Assembly: GCA_950295325.1 (NCBI GenBank)
Contig: OX485807.1
Coordinates: 52,440,796 to 52,504,795, forward strand
DNA length: 64,000 nt
Reading direction: 5' to 3'
Source of the DNA: Polytrichum commune
Lineage: Eukaryota; Streptophyta; Polytrichopsida; Polytrichales; Polytrichaceae
The position numbers were made by a program, and so were the translations under genes. Of this stretch, positions 34,228 to 46,847 are shown in pieces (within the stretch, counting starts at the first letter, position 1; each line of letters opens with the position of its first letter). The notes under the pieces are model-generated. The model worked only from the letters and a program-made list of their open reading frames with translations. It ran no database searches and was not told where the DNA came from.

Positions 34228-35216
34228 AAATGATTGTATGTATAGAGTGTGAAAAATATTTGTTGAAGAAATTAAACAATGGTCATTTGGTTCATCGAAG
34301 ATGATGTTTTCTTTCTATTTTGATTATCATGCATACATACCATAATCATCTTGGTGATACACATACAAGATTTGAAGTAAATTGCAATTTGCATCAAAAT
34401 TTGAAAATTTATGTGAGTGTAATGCTTATTGATATCCAAATAATGTCAACATACATTCCATTTTGATTTTTTTGGGTGAATATAGAAAAATATTCCCAAC
34501 AACCCTTCTTTGGAGATAAACATCATTTACAAACTTGAAGTCGATAGTTTTCATGAATATAGCGATTCGGTTGGGAAAACTTGTGCACATGTTGGGAGGT
34601 CGGTCATGACCTGAATGCAAGACCAAAAAAATAATATGGTAGACCCAAATCCACTTTTCAAAACTCCATCATAAAACAAACCTTGCACACTCCCCCAAAA
34701 TGTGTTCTCTTGTCCAAAAGAACCTCCAATCGTGTGCTTAGGGGGTAGTATCCCCAAGCTCGAGACCACAATGTGGTCATGAATAACAGTATGGGTTAAG
34801 ATAGAACGCACACCAATTCAGTTCATATGGAGGTCACACATGCTCAAAAACACCAGTTTCCAGACCAAAGTTCACTAAGCCAAAGTAAAAAAATGTGGCT
34901 TAGAACCTTGACCTTTCGGCCTTGATATGTGCCTAACCTTCGGGAGCTTGGTCTTAAAACTTGGTCCCTCTTTTGTTCAGTAGAATCGTTCGTTCTCAAC
35001 TCCAATCCAAGATGGTGGTTGCGTAAGGTTTAAAACCCCCGATTCTAATTGGAAGTTGTCAATGGTCAATTTTAACCCCCCCCAAAAAAGAGGAACAAAG
35101 CTCCTCAAAGTAAGGCACATGTCAAGGATAAAATTCTCCTACCTTGGCCCACCGATCTCCATTTTCAAACGTGTGTGGCCTCCCCTCTCACACCAACGTT
35201 TCCGTTCTGTTCCGAC

Positions 35217-35435
35217 CAGTGCCCGGGAAGTTTTTAAGCATAGTCAGTCAAGATCCTAGTGATTCAAAATCCAACCGATTACATGTTGGCATCTTCTAGT
35301 TTTGCTTTATTCATTTGAGGTATATGCTATAGATTCCTCTAAACTGATTGGTAATTCTCCTAAAGTCTCAAACTTCAACCGGATATTTCTCAACCGGTTC
35401 ATCTGTAACTAGGTCTCAATTCTCCTCAGACAATT
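35217..35435. mobile_element. hAT MITE, copy 2
   Basis: Starts CAGTGCCCGGGAAG and ends with a degraded inverted end. Flanks GTTCCGAC (35209-35216) and GTTCCAAC (35436-35443) agree at 7 of 8. Confidence 0.75.
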
Positions 35436-35507
35436 GTTCCAACCGTAAAATTATTGGGGATCATGTTGAGAAATAGATGTTGGGTCACCACTTTGCACAA
35501 TATTACA

Positions 35508-35733
35508 ATTGGAGATGCCATGCCAAGCCAGCACATGGTGCCAAGACTAGTCATTTGATCATGGCATGGCCACACCAGGGGGAAGGCTGGCCCAGCCAGC
35601 CAGCCCGCCCCATTTGGTGGGCCCCGGATTTCATGGCAGCCATGCCGGAAAAAACAACCGGCTGGTTGGCTGGTTGCAGGCAGCTTGGGGTGCCATCCGG
35701 GCAGCACCACCGCCCCGGGATTGCAACTCCCAT
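35508..35733. mobile_element. GC-rich MITE-like island
   Basis: Sharply GC-rich in AT-rich surroundings. The left end GGAGATGCCATGCCAAGCC resembles the inverse of the right end (GGGAGTTGCAATCCCGGGGC) at about two thirds of positions. A solo piece of the same end (TGGGAGTTGCGTACCCGGGA) is at about 36204-36235. The target duplication is not clear. Confidence 0.4.
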
Positions 35734-36542
35734 ATTATACGCAGGGGACATCGTACTTAAAACGGCTTAGAGGACAACTTTTGTAAAAATTATATCAAAT
35801 TATATCAAATTAAAATGATCAAAAAGTTGGGTGAAGACCAAATTAAATAAAATGAGATGAAAAAAAAGTTGGGTTGCATATTTATTAAGCCTCCCATTAA
35901 AATTATAAGCCACGAATAGTTGCCTCCCATTAAAATTAGAATTCATTCACAATGTTAAAATTTTATTAAAAAATCCAAAAAGTTGGGTAGTTTGACCTAT
36001 GGTACATGTATTAAAAAAATCATATAATTAGGTTTTTAATGCAATTACATGCTTCAAAATATACTCATTTCCTGTATATAATTACATTTTTGGATTCCTT
36101 GTTAGAAAGGCTACAAGGGTTTCCTACATTAAAACAAATTGTATCACTCAATATTGGACTAAAACGCATTATAAGTGATTATAATCAGGACCATATAATA
36201 CGCTGGGAGTTGCGTACCCGGGACCACCGCCGCCCGTTTTTTATTAAAAAAACATAATAATAATTTATAATTTATAATTTTCACTGTTTTAATATAATAT
36301 GATATTAGAGGAAGCTATATAATATCAAATATTAAATAAAATGTAAATGATATAACATATATATGATATAACATATAAGAAATATTACATATAAAATATA
36401 GTGTTTAGGGATTAAGCATCTTTTGAGTAATTTTTCATCACTTTATATATCAAAAAAAAATATTAAGGAGCCAAACAAAAAAGCATAATTCGACCATCAT
36501 CTGCCTATTATTAATCTACACAAAAATGCTAAACTAATTCTA

Positions 36543-37431
36543 AGGGTTGCGGGGATGATCTCTCCTAAATTGTTCCATCATGAATTGAAAATTTTCGGCC
36601 CTCTTGGCCATCTGCTCCTCAAATACGAGATGTGTTTGTTCCCTACACTCCTCAGCCTCGATGTGTTTGTACTACCCCCTCTTGTGCAAGCACATTTATT
36701 TGAGCGATTTGAAGACTTAATTGTACTTAAGCTTCAATTTTTGTATCCTCTTTTGCTGCATATAATAAACCAAAATTGGTGAGTGCATCTGCCATTACCT
36801 GTGCTTCACTATCAACCGCTTTTCTTTTGTCCTTAACGTGTTGACCACTCACATGCTCATCTTTTGTTGGAGTCGTGGATGGAGGATCATTAGCGGGCAC
36901 ACGTGTCGGTCCCTCTTGCTCCTGCACAAATGCATCGAAACCCTCTACGGCATTCAATTCGACAGGCATTGGCACAGAAGATGAACCTGCCACATCGAAT
37001 TGGTCTCCAGTGTCTACTCCTCGTGGTATCCTTGTGGTCTTCGGTGCATTTGCCCATATCCTGTCACAAAAATAAACAAAAATGCCACACTTGGGATGTT
37101 CCTGCACCTGTTGCCCCCACTTGTTTTTTTCTTTTCGGTACCTTTTTTTAAGTGAATCAACTCTTGATTTCACTTGCTCCATTGTGTACACGAATCCCAA
37201 CCCAGACTCATTGCACTTTGCATGAAGGTGTTCCATTATTTCTTTGCACCTTCTCGGTGCAAAATTTGGATTAATTTCCATCCGCCACGTATAATTCCTC
37301 ATACTTCTCTAATAAATCTATCGCGATATTGTCTGGCCACTGCGCAAATGTTGTAGCCAGAGGAAGATTGGAGGTTCCCCACTCCTTCCTCCTCCATGTC
37401 TCCCCGGACTTCCCCCTCCTCTACCTTCCAT
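36543..37431 (-). pseudogene. Myb/SANT-like DNA-binding protein, probably Harbinger ORF1-type
   Basis: The minus strand reads FAQWPDNIAIDLLEKYEELY, then in another frame NPNFAPRRCKEIMEHLHAKC and TMEQVKSRVDSLKKRYRKEK, the spacing of a Myb/SANT-like trihelix domain. The C-terminal part (36727-36990) is low complexity, and the tail EEQMAKRAENFQFMMEQF is in another frame near 36560-36610. At least two frameshifts break it. Such proteins are the DNA-binding partner of Harbinger transposases, but similar domains also occur in host genes, so the origin is inferred. Confidence 0.7.
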
Positions 37432-38034
37432 CGTTGTTTATGGATAACAAGACAATTACGTAAATTCAATGATGATTGCAGTAGAAACAAGTAGGCAAAA
37501 TTTCTTTATCATAGAATGTCAAATACAATTAGACGAAACCAAATGAAATAGTGCCCACCCTTATATACTTAATGACTTTCACTCTTTTACACTTGACTTG
37601 TTCCTAAATTCGTATAGAATTTATGGAATATACCTCAAATTAATGTAGAAAAACCGAAGGATGTCAACATGCAAGCGAATGGACTTGCAAACCGATTATG
37701 CCCAAAAAAATCTCCCCGATCACTGGCCCGGGCACCATATGATCATGCCGGCAACACTTTCGAGTGGCCAGGGTATCAGTCGGCACCGCTTTCATCAAGC
37801 AGGAAGCCGTGTCGCAAGTTCGCAACTGCTGCTCCTGCTGCGGCTAACTCTAATAAGTAAAGTGAAGCTGTGAAGTGACAACTACGCTATTATCAGAATT
37901 ACAAAGAAGAAGCTAGTCGGCTGGAGATGATTACGTTTGTCGGCATGGCCTGTCGGCAGCTAGCTGCAGCCCCGGCCCTTCACGTACACACGTAACCATC
38001 ACCTTCTCCTTCTTCAACGTGGGTTGTTGTTGTT

Positions 38035-38066
<32 letters not shown>

Positions 38067-38742
38067 ACTTCTTTCCTCATTAGAATTTTGGCTTATGAAT
38101 GGTGCTGAATTTGTCCTCGACGTTGCACTTGATATATAGTTGGAATACGCATGAGTTTAGGGAGCCGGGAGGATGTGAGAAACTTTATATTTTGGTTTCG
38201 GCCACAGTAGTCACTTCAGGCCAGTTTCAAGGTACGAGCAGAGGGGGTATGTTCAACATATTCAGGACACTATACGAGCATACGCTGTTCAGGTAGCTGA
38301 TGCCTTTCATTCTGATGGGATCTTTGCGGAACCTTCGGTTTGGAGGACAGCACGTGTGACTTGGAAGTTGCGAGGGCTTGTATTGGTGTGGTGAGACATC
38401 TATCTTCAGCTCGTCGTAGCACGTAAGGTACATGTATTTCATTCGGTGTTCGATCTTAAATGGATATCCATATTTGAGTACTGGTGTATGCTTGGGTGTG
38501 AATCTAGGAATGGATACTAAGAAGACATGTGTAGAAGTGACCTGCTCAAAATTTCTTAAGCATTCTACATGCAATAGTCAACATAATGAGTTGGGGGAAG
38601 GGGAGACATTCATACGAGCTCCAAAAATCTATGAGGAAAGTGCTAATCATCTCGTTCTAATTGCGTGTTTGACATCCTTTGAGGAAGTGGGTGCAGAGAG
38701 AAAAGTGTCTATTTAAGACCCGCTTACCTTGCTCATCAACAA
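37432..38742. other. Intergenic DNA upstream of the AP2-domain exon
   Basis: Contains a trinucleotide microsatellite at about 38024-38067 (GTT then GTC units). Nothing else recognised; no clear TATA box directly before 38743. Confidence 0.5.
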
Positions 38743-39153
38743 ATGGAGTTCCCGGTAGGAGATTGTGTGCAGGTCGATCGGACGCTTAGTTTTGGAGTTA
38801 GATATCGACCTTCTAAGTCGGGCTCCTGGGCGGTGGAGTTTCGGTCGAAGTCGTTTAAAGAGACTGGGAAGATTTGGGTGGGAACTTTCAAGACGAGAGA
38901 GGAGGCAAACAAGGCATGTGATGCAGCCCTCCATTTCCTCGGCCAACCCACGCACTACTACCCTTACCCATCGGAACACTTCGGCGAGATTGGAGAGCTA
39001 CCACAAGATGAAGGCGCTCTCAAAAAACGTGTGAAATCTTTGGCCAAGAAGCATGCAAAACTCCCCCTATCACTTACCGCTGCTGAACTTCAGGCACGTG
39101 CTTTTATTTCTGCTTCTTTTTCCGTATTTTGCTTCGTCTTTTTTGACAAATGA
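38743..39153 (+). CDS. Divergent AP2/ERF-domain protein, probably partial
   Basis: MEFPVGDCVQVDRTL is followed by an AP2-like block at about residues 18-77: FGVRYRPSKSGSWAVEFRSK, KIWVGTFKTREEANKACDAA, LHFLGQPTHYYPYP. Matches to AP2 are GVR-x-RP, W-x-x-E-x-R, WVGTF-x-T-x-EEA and the A-x-D-x-A helix; the usual WLG is WVG. AP2/ERF domains bind GCC or DRE-type DNA elements. The frame runs 136 aa to 39153, but its last 20 residues are hydrophobic and intron-like, so a donor near 39095 and further exons are likely; none was found. The first ATG was taken as start. It may be a functional small gene or an exon of a truncated one. Confidence 0.7.
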   Translation: MEFPVGDCVQVDRTLSFGVRYRPSKSGSWAVEFRSKSFKETGKIWVGTFKTREEANKACDAALHFLGQPTHYYPYPSEHFGEIGELPQDEGALKKRVKSLAKKHAKLPLSLTAAELQARAFISASFSVFCFVFFDK

Positions 39154-39213
39154 AACTCTTCAATTCATTGCCAACAAAGTAGACAACACCGAGAGCACCA
39201 ATGTTGGCTTAGG

Positions 39214-39312
39214 GTTAGTTTCCATGTAAGCTGCTCACCCACAAGATTCAGGTGGAATAATCTACATTTCCACTAGAATTAGGTGGGTGAGAGATCTACA
39301 TGGAAACTAATC
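39214..39312. mobile_element. Small MITE, second copy of the TTAGTTTCCATGTAG family
   Basis: The ends GTTAGTTTCCATGTA and, inverted, GATTAGTTTCCATGTA flank about 70 bp. CTTAG on the left and CTTAT on the right are a possible short target duplication. Confidence 0.65.
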
Positions 39313-41239
39313 CTTATGTTAACCATGCTTATGGGGCATTCCCACCTGACATTAGTTAGAAGTAGTTTTAGTCTAAAAGCGGTTTTAGTTATCTAGGGTT
39401 CACAGATATGGCTCTTTTTAGTGCCGAGCCTAGGTGGCAAATGATGTGGCATGGCTTAAAAGTGGAGGTTTTAAGCCTCAACCACCGACCCTCCCATCGG
39501 TACCTAAACATGAGGCAAGAATATAGGAACTTTAAAAGTGTCGCCTCCCACCCTTGTGATTGGTTGCTTTTTAGTCTTAGCTATGAGGGCACGAGGAGCT
39601 TCATTAACAAAAACCGATGGTAAGATAGGTGAGTAGTAAGGCATTTGGGAATGGGACAAAAACTACCCAACATTCATTGGTTGGTAGATAAAACCATGAA
39701 CATGTGTGAAAGCTACTTAACTAAAACCTACTTGAAAATCTCCGGAGCAAGTTCTTGTAGGTGCATTGGGATAGTCGGATGCCTCCGCTATAACCGAGGG
39801 AGCTTTACCCGGTTTTTAGGAAATACTTTGGGTCTTAACTAAAGTCAGGTGGGAAGGGGGCATTAGGATCTTTACTTTGAGGGGGTTGGTTTGGTTCCAT
39901 CAAGTGCATACAAGAGAGCCCGTTAGTCTCTCTTGTTCGGGCCCCCCTTGGCCTTGTATGGGTTTTTGGCATTAAAATAAACTTCTTTCCATTTTTTCAA
40001 GTTTTTTCTATTAAAAACAAAAAAAACAACTTCACCAAGACATGAAAGCAATGATTTGGGCAACTCTTTGGGGTGCACATGGTGGAGCCAATAAGTGTAA
40101 TACGCCTTAGCATGATTGATAAGTGGGTCTTGTATGGTCACTCTTTTTAATTGACACCTATATTTGAGAGGTATATGGCAAGGCTTGTAGTGAAGAATGG
40201 ACACTACAAAGACATGATGTGTTCTGATGAGCTTTGGAGTATTTGCTCAAAATATAGAGACCATTCTAGGTTCAATAGAGGTGTGCTTTTACTCTACATG
40301 ACTTTTTTTTATTAGACCTTGCGTGTTTTGCAAACAACACATTTCATGTTTGTTGAGTTTGCAGTGCATGTCAGAGGCAATGTGGATGTTTGAACGAAGG
40401 ACATTCTGTATTGTTTCATGGAGGGTCAAATTCATTTTGGCATGCCAAGAGGTGCTCAAATGAGTTTGGCCCACAATGAACCAACTAGGTGGCTCTTCGT
40501 TCAACTTCAAGTACTTCCTCCGAGCATATGCACCACAAGTGAAAACGGATGGTCTTGAATTTGTTTGCAAAGCAACCAATGGGAAATCGTATGCGACAAA
40601 CTCTCGACAAAAAGCCCCACTGTAACAAAGGAGACCTCTAATAGCTTGTACACTAAATGTTGTATTTAGTGTCATAAGGTATTTTATGTCACCAGGGAAA
40701 ACTTTTCTAATGACACTCTTCAACGAATAAGTTTTCAAATACTATCATCCCATCTTACTTTGAATTCATCTACTTTGAATATATTATGCATCCCAACATT
40801 ATGTAATGAAATATTGTCATGGATGATTGAAATGTAGATGGGGAAATGACTTAGGAAGTGGCAATAATCGCAACATCGTGAATCTCTACTGCCCAAAACG
40901 ACTTTATGAGGGAATGACAAATAATGGTAGGTTTACATTTAGTGTTGGTGACATTATTTCAGGCGGTTCACAATGAATATTGAGCAAGATAAATAGAATT
41001 GGTGACACTGATTACAGTATTTACTGTGGTTACACATTTGGGAGGGCTCATGTGACCATTTAAAGAGGAAAAAAGAATCTTCATTTGGAACTCTTGTAAC
41101 TTTTTCATTTCTCCCCCAACACAGAACCTTGAGATGACAATGTTCCTGATTTACAATTGCTAACCGTATGATATCCAGAACTTCCAAGCCGATCCAACGG
41201 TCAGAAATGTTTGTGAAGTTGGAGGCACCCACAATAGTG
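39313..41239. other. Repeat-rich DNA with an unrecognised reading frame (40289-40738, minus)
   Basis: A 149-aa frame on the minus strand starts MKTYSLKSVIRKVFPGDIKY. A second short frame (40735-40920) overlaps a repeat that also lies in intron 2 of the dioxygenase gene. Because the region is shared between loci it is probably mobile-element debris. No domain was recognised. Confidence 0.35.
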
Positions 41240-41640
41240 CCACATACCCTGTAAGTAGTCCGCGCGTCCCAGCTTCTTCTTCCTCGTCTTCCCCCTCCAG
41301 GGAATGGCTGGGAGGACTTTCAAAGTTCTTCATGGCCGACGATCCGGAGGATCGATCCTTGGAGGACAGCGATGAATACAAACAAATTCACGGCGAATTC
41401 CAGGCTTGTGTGGAACATCGGCTCGTGAGGTGGGAGCGGGTTCTGCAGATGTGGCAATCAACTCCGCAAACGAGGAGGCAGCCAACGATTTCATTGGCAG
41501 TATTGATACACCTCTTGCGTCTGTCCCTCGCTTAGAAGCTCATCGCCGACGCCATCGGCTGGAGTTTGCAAGAATTGAAGGCACGGATAATGTGGACCCG
41601 TGGGAGCACGCAGACATGTGCAAGTCCACAGAGGATTGAT
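41240..41640 (+). other. GC-rich coding-like fragment, unrecognised
   Basis: Two plus-strand frames follow each other: MADDPEDRSLEDSDEYKQIH (from 41332) and, after about 41420, EEAANDFIGSIDTPLASVPR ending at 41637-41639. The composition is gene-like, but no family was recognised. It may be a captured exon or a broken gene. Confidence 0.3.
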
Positions 41641-41969
41641 TTCTTTCTCCTTTTGTGCTCTGGGTACTGCTGCCTTGCAAGCAATGTAAATCACGGTGAC
41701 AGAGTGCCCAGACAATTGTCAGTTATCGTCCAACTTCTAACCCTCCCTCTCGTTTCAAGGGAATCTGCACCCTCCCAGCGGGTTTGAGGAGGTGAGAATG
41801 AGTTTACCCTTAAGGTGCTTTGGAAATTCACAATTTCCAGCGTCTCAAGGAATCGAGCCTGGGAGTCCGGGCCTCGCAGGCTTGAACCAAGGACTCACAA
41901 CTAGGGTACTCATCGATCATGTGATGTCTAATCAAGTAGATTAAACGCTTATCCCTGATATGTAGGAGT

Positions 41970-42163
41970 CAGTGCCCGGGAATTTTTTGGCATAATCGGT
42001 CAAGATCCTAGTGATTCTAAATCCAACCGGTTACATGTTGACATCTTCCGGTTTTGCTTTCATTCATTTGAGGTATATTCCATGGATTCCTTCAAAATGA
42101 TGGGTTATTTCTCAAACTCAATCAGTTCATCTGTAACTAACTGCCGGCTCTCCCCGAGCCCTG
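41970..42163. mobile_element. hAT MITE, copy 3 (194 bp)
   Basis: Starts CAGTGCCCGGGAATTTT and ends CTCCCCGAGCCCTG. Flanks GTAGGAGT (41962-41969) and GTGGGAGT (42164-42171) agree at 7 of 8. Confidence 0.85.
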
Positions 42164-42171
42164 GTGGGAGT

Positions 42172-43822
42172 CTCTAGAAATTAGAAATAGGATGCTGAAC
42201 CTATAGTCTTTCAACACATAGTTATGTCAGCCATCAATAGCTGAACTAAGAAGCTATGTATAGAAGCTATGTGAAACAAATATCTCCCTGGAAAATGTGG
42301 GATTCGTATGGGGTAAAAGTGGGATTAGACTTGGGCAAGCGTTGGGACATTTCTAGGGTTCACATGTTAATTACGTGTTTTTAATAAGACCCCTTATGCA
42401 AAAGTTATAAGAGCTGAAATTTATTATTAGAGTAGAGGTATCCATAACTGAACAACTAAGAGATTCTCTGCTAGATCTAGAGAAGTATAAGGGGGTGCAA
42501 ATTTTTCCCGTGTAGGAAGATAGAAATCAAGAGGATTGCAACTTTTTTCAGTAATATTATTCCTTAAACTAAAACTACCATGAATTTTTGAAGGTAGAAG
42601 TTTGCGTGAATGTACTACCAATGTCTAGAGTATGCCATAACCGCTCATTCCACCTCACTGAAAACCAGGCCATGTGTCATGGCACTATTGGTTCCGGCCT
42701 GTTTGAAATTGATTCCCAATTAGATCGAAATTCCAATACCCTATAGATTGCCTACAGGGTTCTGATCGAAAAAAAAGCCTCTACTATATTGGGTAGAGTG
42801 TTGAAGTTCATGCGTAGGTGGTTTGGGCAAAATTGGGAGCAGTTTTGGGAGACAACGGTGTTGGTTTTGGGTGGATGATGAGATGATTTTGGAGTCATTT
42901 GCCATGAAAAAGGGTGGGTCTAGGGAAGGATTTAAGTAGCTAGGGATAAGTGACTTCAAAAAATGATGATCTATCATTTGGTGCGCAATTTTTTTTTTTT
43001 TTTTTTTTTCTTGCCATGTCTAAGCCAACTTGCTAAGCCAATCGTGCATTCCACTAATCCAAATGGACTACTAAAATAGGCCAAATTAGCCAAAGGGTTG
43101 GTTTAAGCACCTCTACCTTACATTAGCCCAATTTGGATTTGTCCATGTGTGGAAGTGTTCTATTGACTAACAAATATTAATATTGTGTAAGCTGAAATGC
43201 AGATATTCACACAGTCGAGGATGACTATTGCTCGACAGTTCTACGCATGTCACGCGTGCTTATGTACAAAATTATGGACTAGATATATAACCAACAAGAG
43301 GAGAGTGGACGACAAGCCACGGGAGTGGTGAATCATCTACCTACTTGAGTTGGTGTTTGGACATGACCGATCAACTCATGGACCGAAGCTGAAGAAAATG
43401 GATGATATCACTCCCACATGGTTGGCCCAGTAATCGTGACAAGTTCTAACAATCCTTCTGCTCTTGGATGAGCAATCAGATACGTTTGCATAGTGGTGGC
43501 TAGCAACAAATAGTGAAGTTGTGTTGTTCTAGTTAACATGTCTAGTTGGATGCTACTAAGTCTTCATCTTGAAATTTGTTGCATGATTGAGTTTTGCTAA
43601 GTTCCTCAAGATAGGGCCTCCAATGTTAAAATAGTTTATATCATGAATGATTACACTGTCATTCGTGAACAACCATGGAGCCAACACAGTACAATTGGTG
43701 ATATGGCCGTTGATTATGCACTGATTGTTATCTGCTCATTGTGTGCATCCATTTGACTTGCAATTTTGACCAGTTTCTCTCTGTACAGGTCTTTGTCGAC
43801 TTACTTGACACTGAGCTTAACG
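42172..43822. other. Intergenic DNA, no gene seen
   Basis: Contains a poly-T run near 42989-43009 and a fragment (42475-42530) related to the inverted-repeat arms at 33013 and 33511. Nothing else recognised. Confidence 0.5.
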
Positions 43823-44224
43823 TAGGGGTGGCAATTTCCGTGCGGGTCCTAAAGTCGACCCCTATGTCGGAAGCACCTATTTAGGTGTTTTTACCTGGGT
43901 TTACAAAAGCACCTATCAAGGTGTTTTTACCGTTCACAGCGATTCCAGCATTTCATTGGCTGCCAACGGTCGGTTTAATGCTGCCCGCGGTCAGTTTTAG
44001 AAATCCACCCTGTGGATATACCATGTACCCTATGTGCGAATGTTGGTCACTCTACAAGGTTTCCTTTAAAAATTTGTAGGAAATCATAAACATGCTGGAA
44101 AATTTTGATTTTTTCATAGTTGCTCTTGCACCAGCTTCGCGGAGCGCTCAAATTTTAAAAAAAAAAATAGTTTCAGCATCCCAACTAGGCACATCTGAAA
44201 TCTGAACGGAAATTGCCACCCCTA
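43823..44224. mobile_element. 402-bp hAT-type MITE
   Basis: The ends are perfect 19-bp inverted repeats, TAGGGGTGGCAATTTCCGT, of the TAGGGGTGGCAA type typical of hAT elements. The 8-bp flanks (GCTTAACG and CCTTACAC) agree poorly, so the duplication has decayed or the ends were altered. The interior repeats AGCACCTATTTAGGTGTTTT-like phrases. Confidence 0.8.
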
Positions 44225-44889
44225 CCTTACACAAGGCAAGAGCGAACGGTGACAAGGTCATCAAACCTGATAAATTAACGTCCATCAGTTTTGCCCTGTG
44301 AGAGAGAGAAATTTATGTTTCTTGCAATCAATGCAGTGCGATATTCTTAGTCACCTAGTCTTCCCCAATGATACTTGAATGCAGTGTTGAAATGCACCAA
44401 ATAAAGGATGCAGACTCCAGAGTAGTGTTGATTGCCAGCCAGAATGGTCTTTCACCCCAAAAAGTAGATCATAAATTACTAGTGTGATTTGACTTAGTGA
44501 CAAAGGGATAGATTTCTTGTTGCACAATTTGGGTTACGTTAGAATTGGGTCTATTTATACATCTTGCAATAAGATGAGGTTCAATTTGGCCCTTTTTGGG
44601 AGGAAGATGAACTTTCTCTCTAAACTCATGTAAAGAAATATCACTAAGTATATTCTTAATAAGGCGTGACAAAGGAGAATATCTCCCAAAGAAATCCCAA
44701 AAAGAATGGAAAACACACCTCTCTACCTATCACCTAATCCGGAAAGCCATATACATTATAAAAAAACAACCCCAATTGGCATAATCATCTCATTATTACA
44801 CAAGAAATTAACAACCATAGTCACGTCACAATACCCCCACCACCAAAACCCCCCCCCCCACACGAATGAAACATGGATATAAAATTTAG

Positions 44890-46700
44890 CAAATATCGTC
44901 AAAGAAGCTAAAAACAAAGCTCGCAAAATCACAACCGAGTATACCACCAAACAAATCAAAAAAACCATATCCAAATACCAACAACTTTATGACAAAAACC
45001 CCAAGACAATCAATAGAAAAGTCTTCAAAAACATGGAAACCCCCCCACTTGACTCCCTCATAGATAGATTCAACAATATCCTTACAAGTCCAAAAGACAT
45101 AGCACAAGAAATACATGCCCAACAATCCATCAGTAATAGACCAACCGTGCCAACATGTCATTACCAACCAGATCATATTCACCAATGTGATGCGAAGTTA
45201 GACAATACCCATGGCACGACCTAAATGGATATACTCTAGAAAAGAGGGATGAGGCTCTAATCCCCTTGCACACATATCTAGACCAAGAAACATATGATAT
45301 ATGCCTCAAAAATTTAGCCAATGGGAAAACCCCCGGACCCGATAAAATCCCTAACATCATTCTAAAAAACATGCCACTAAGATTTCATACGCTCTTATTA
45401 TTATTCTTCACCCATTGTTACAAGCAAAAACAAATTCCAGAAGCTTGAAAAATAAACCTCACAATATTACTATACAAAAAAAGAAACCCCCACCAACTTA
45501 CCAACCACCGACCAATCGCACTCGCCAATACTATTTATAAACTATTCTCTAATACACTTACAAGTATAGTCTCATCATACGGAGAAAAATACCAAATTCT
45601 ACATGATAGTCAAGAGGACTTTAGAGCTAAAAGATGCACCGCCAGACAACTACAAACTATTATCGCAGCACTAGAAGATGCAAGACTTACCAACCAAGAT
45701 ATCTATATCTTATACATAGATTTCAAAAACGCCTTTGGCTCCATTGATCATGCTAGATTACTTGTCATTATGAAAGACCTTGGCTATCTATAAGATGCCG
45801 TAGCACTCGTAGGTAATATATACTCGCAATCCAATACAACATTTATAGGTGAACATTTCGACAAAACACAACCAATACCTATACAAAGAGGAACAATACA
45901 AGGCGACACCTTGAGCCCATACCTCTTTATCATCTTTCTTAAACCACTTCTTAGATGGCTACAACAAGGAAATAACGGATATACCTTCAACACCTCCAGC
46001 ACAAAATTAAGTTCCGTAGCCTACGCCGATGACCTAGCAGCCATATCCAACAATATAACATCCCGCCAACACCAACTAAATAACTAAGACAAATACTGTG
46101 AATGGGCAGGTATGGACCTCGGAATACCAAAATGTACCGTCACATGATGCCCCAATAAATCAAAACTAAACCCCCAAGCCTTCAAAACCCATCTTAGAAA
46201 TATTAACATAAATTTCCGAAACCAATCCATACCTATCCTAAGCCAACATGAGCCATATGTCTACCTTGGAATCAATCTAGTGCCATCACTACAATGGAAA
46301 ACACAAACGCACATTACGACAACTAAACTAATCAAACAATGCAAACTACTAACCACATGTCCAGCCACCATGAAGCAAAAATTTCAAATGGTCGACACAA
46401 TCATAAGAGCCGGTATCACCTACAGCTTCTACGCCGTACCTTATTCTCTCCCCGCCATCAAAAAATTAGATAAAAGAATAATTGCCCTGCACAAAACCAT
46501 ATGTGGTCTCCCGAAATACCTATCCAAGGCCGTTACACAACTCCCACAAAATATGTTTGGCACCGAAGCCTTCTCACTCAAAAACGCATATATAACATGT
46601 ATAGGCGAACAACTCATCAATGCCCTCATAGACAAAGATAGACTAGGAAGAATCTATAATGGTTTAACCAAACACATACTTGCCAAACATGGCGGCTGAC
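44890..46700 (+). pseudogene. LINE reverse transcriptase region
   Basis: Motifs in one frame with stops: NGKTPGPDKIPNIIL, NHRPIALANTIYKLF, LYIDFKNAFGSIDHARLL (first catalytic Asp), QGDTLSPYLFIIFLKPLLRW, VAYADDLAAISNN (catalytic YADD), GMDLGIPKC and YVYLGINL. These are the palm and finger blocks of a LINE reverse transcriptase, followed by a thumb-like stretch to about 46699. Confidence 0.93.
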
Positions 46701-46847
46701 TTAATACACCACGCATAACCCACACATGACTGCCTAGGATCACCAATCACAAGAACATTATTCCTCCTCAAAACCACTAGTAAAACCCACCTTAGAAGAA
46801 CACTAGAAAAATTTCCCCTCCTCCCCACACCATTAGAGACACAATGT

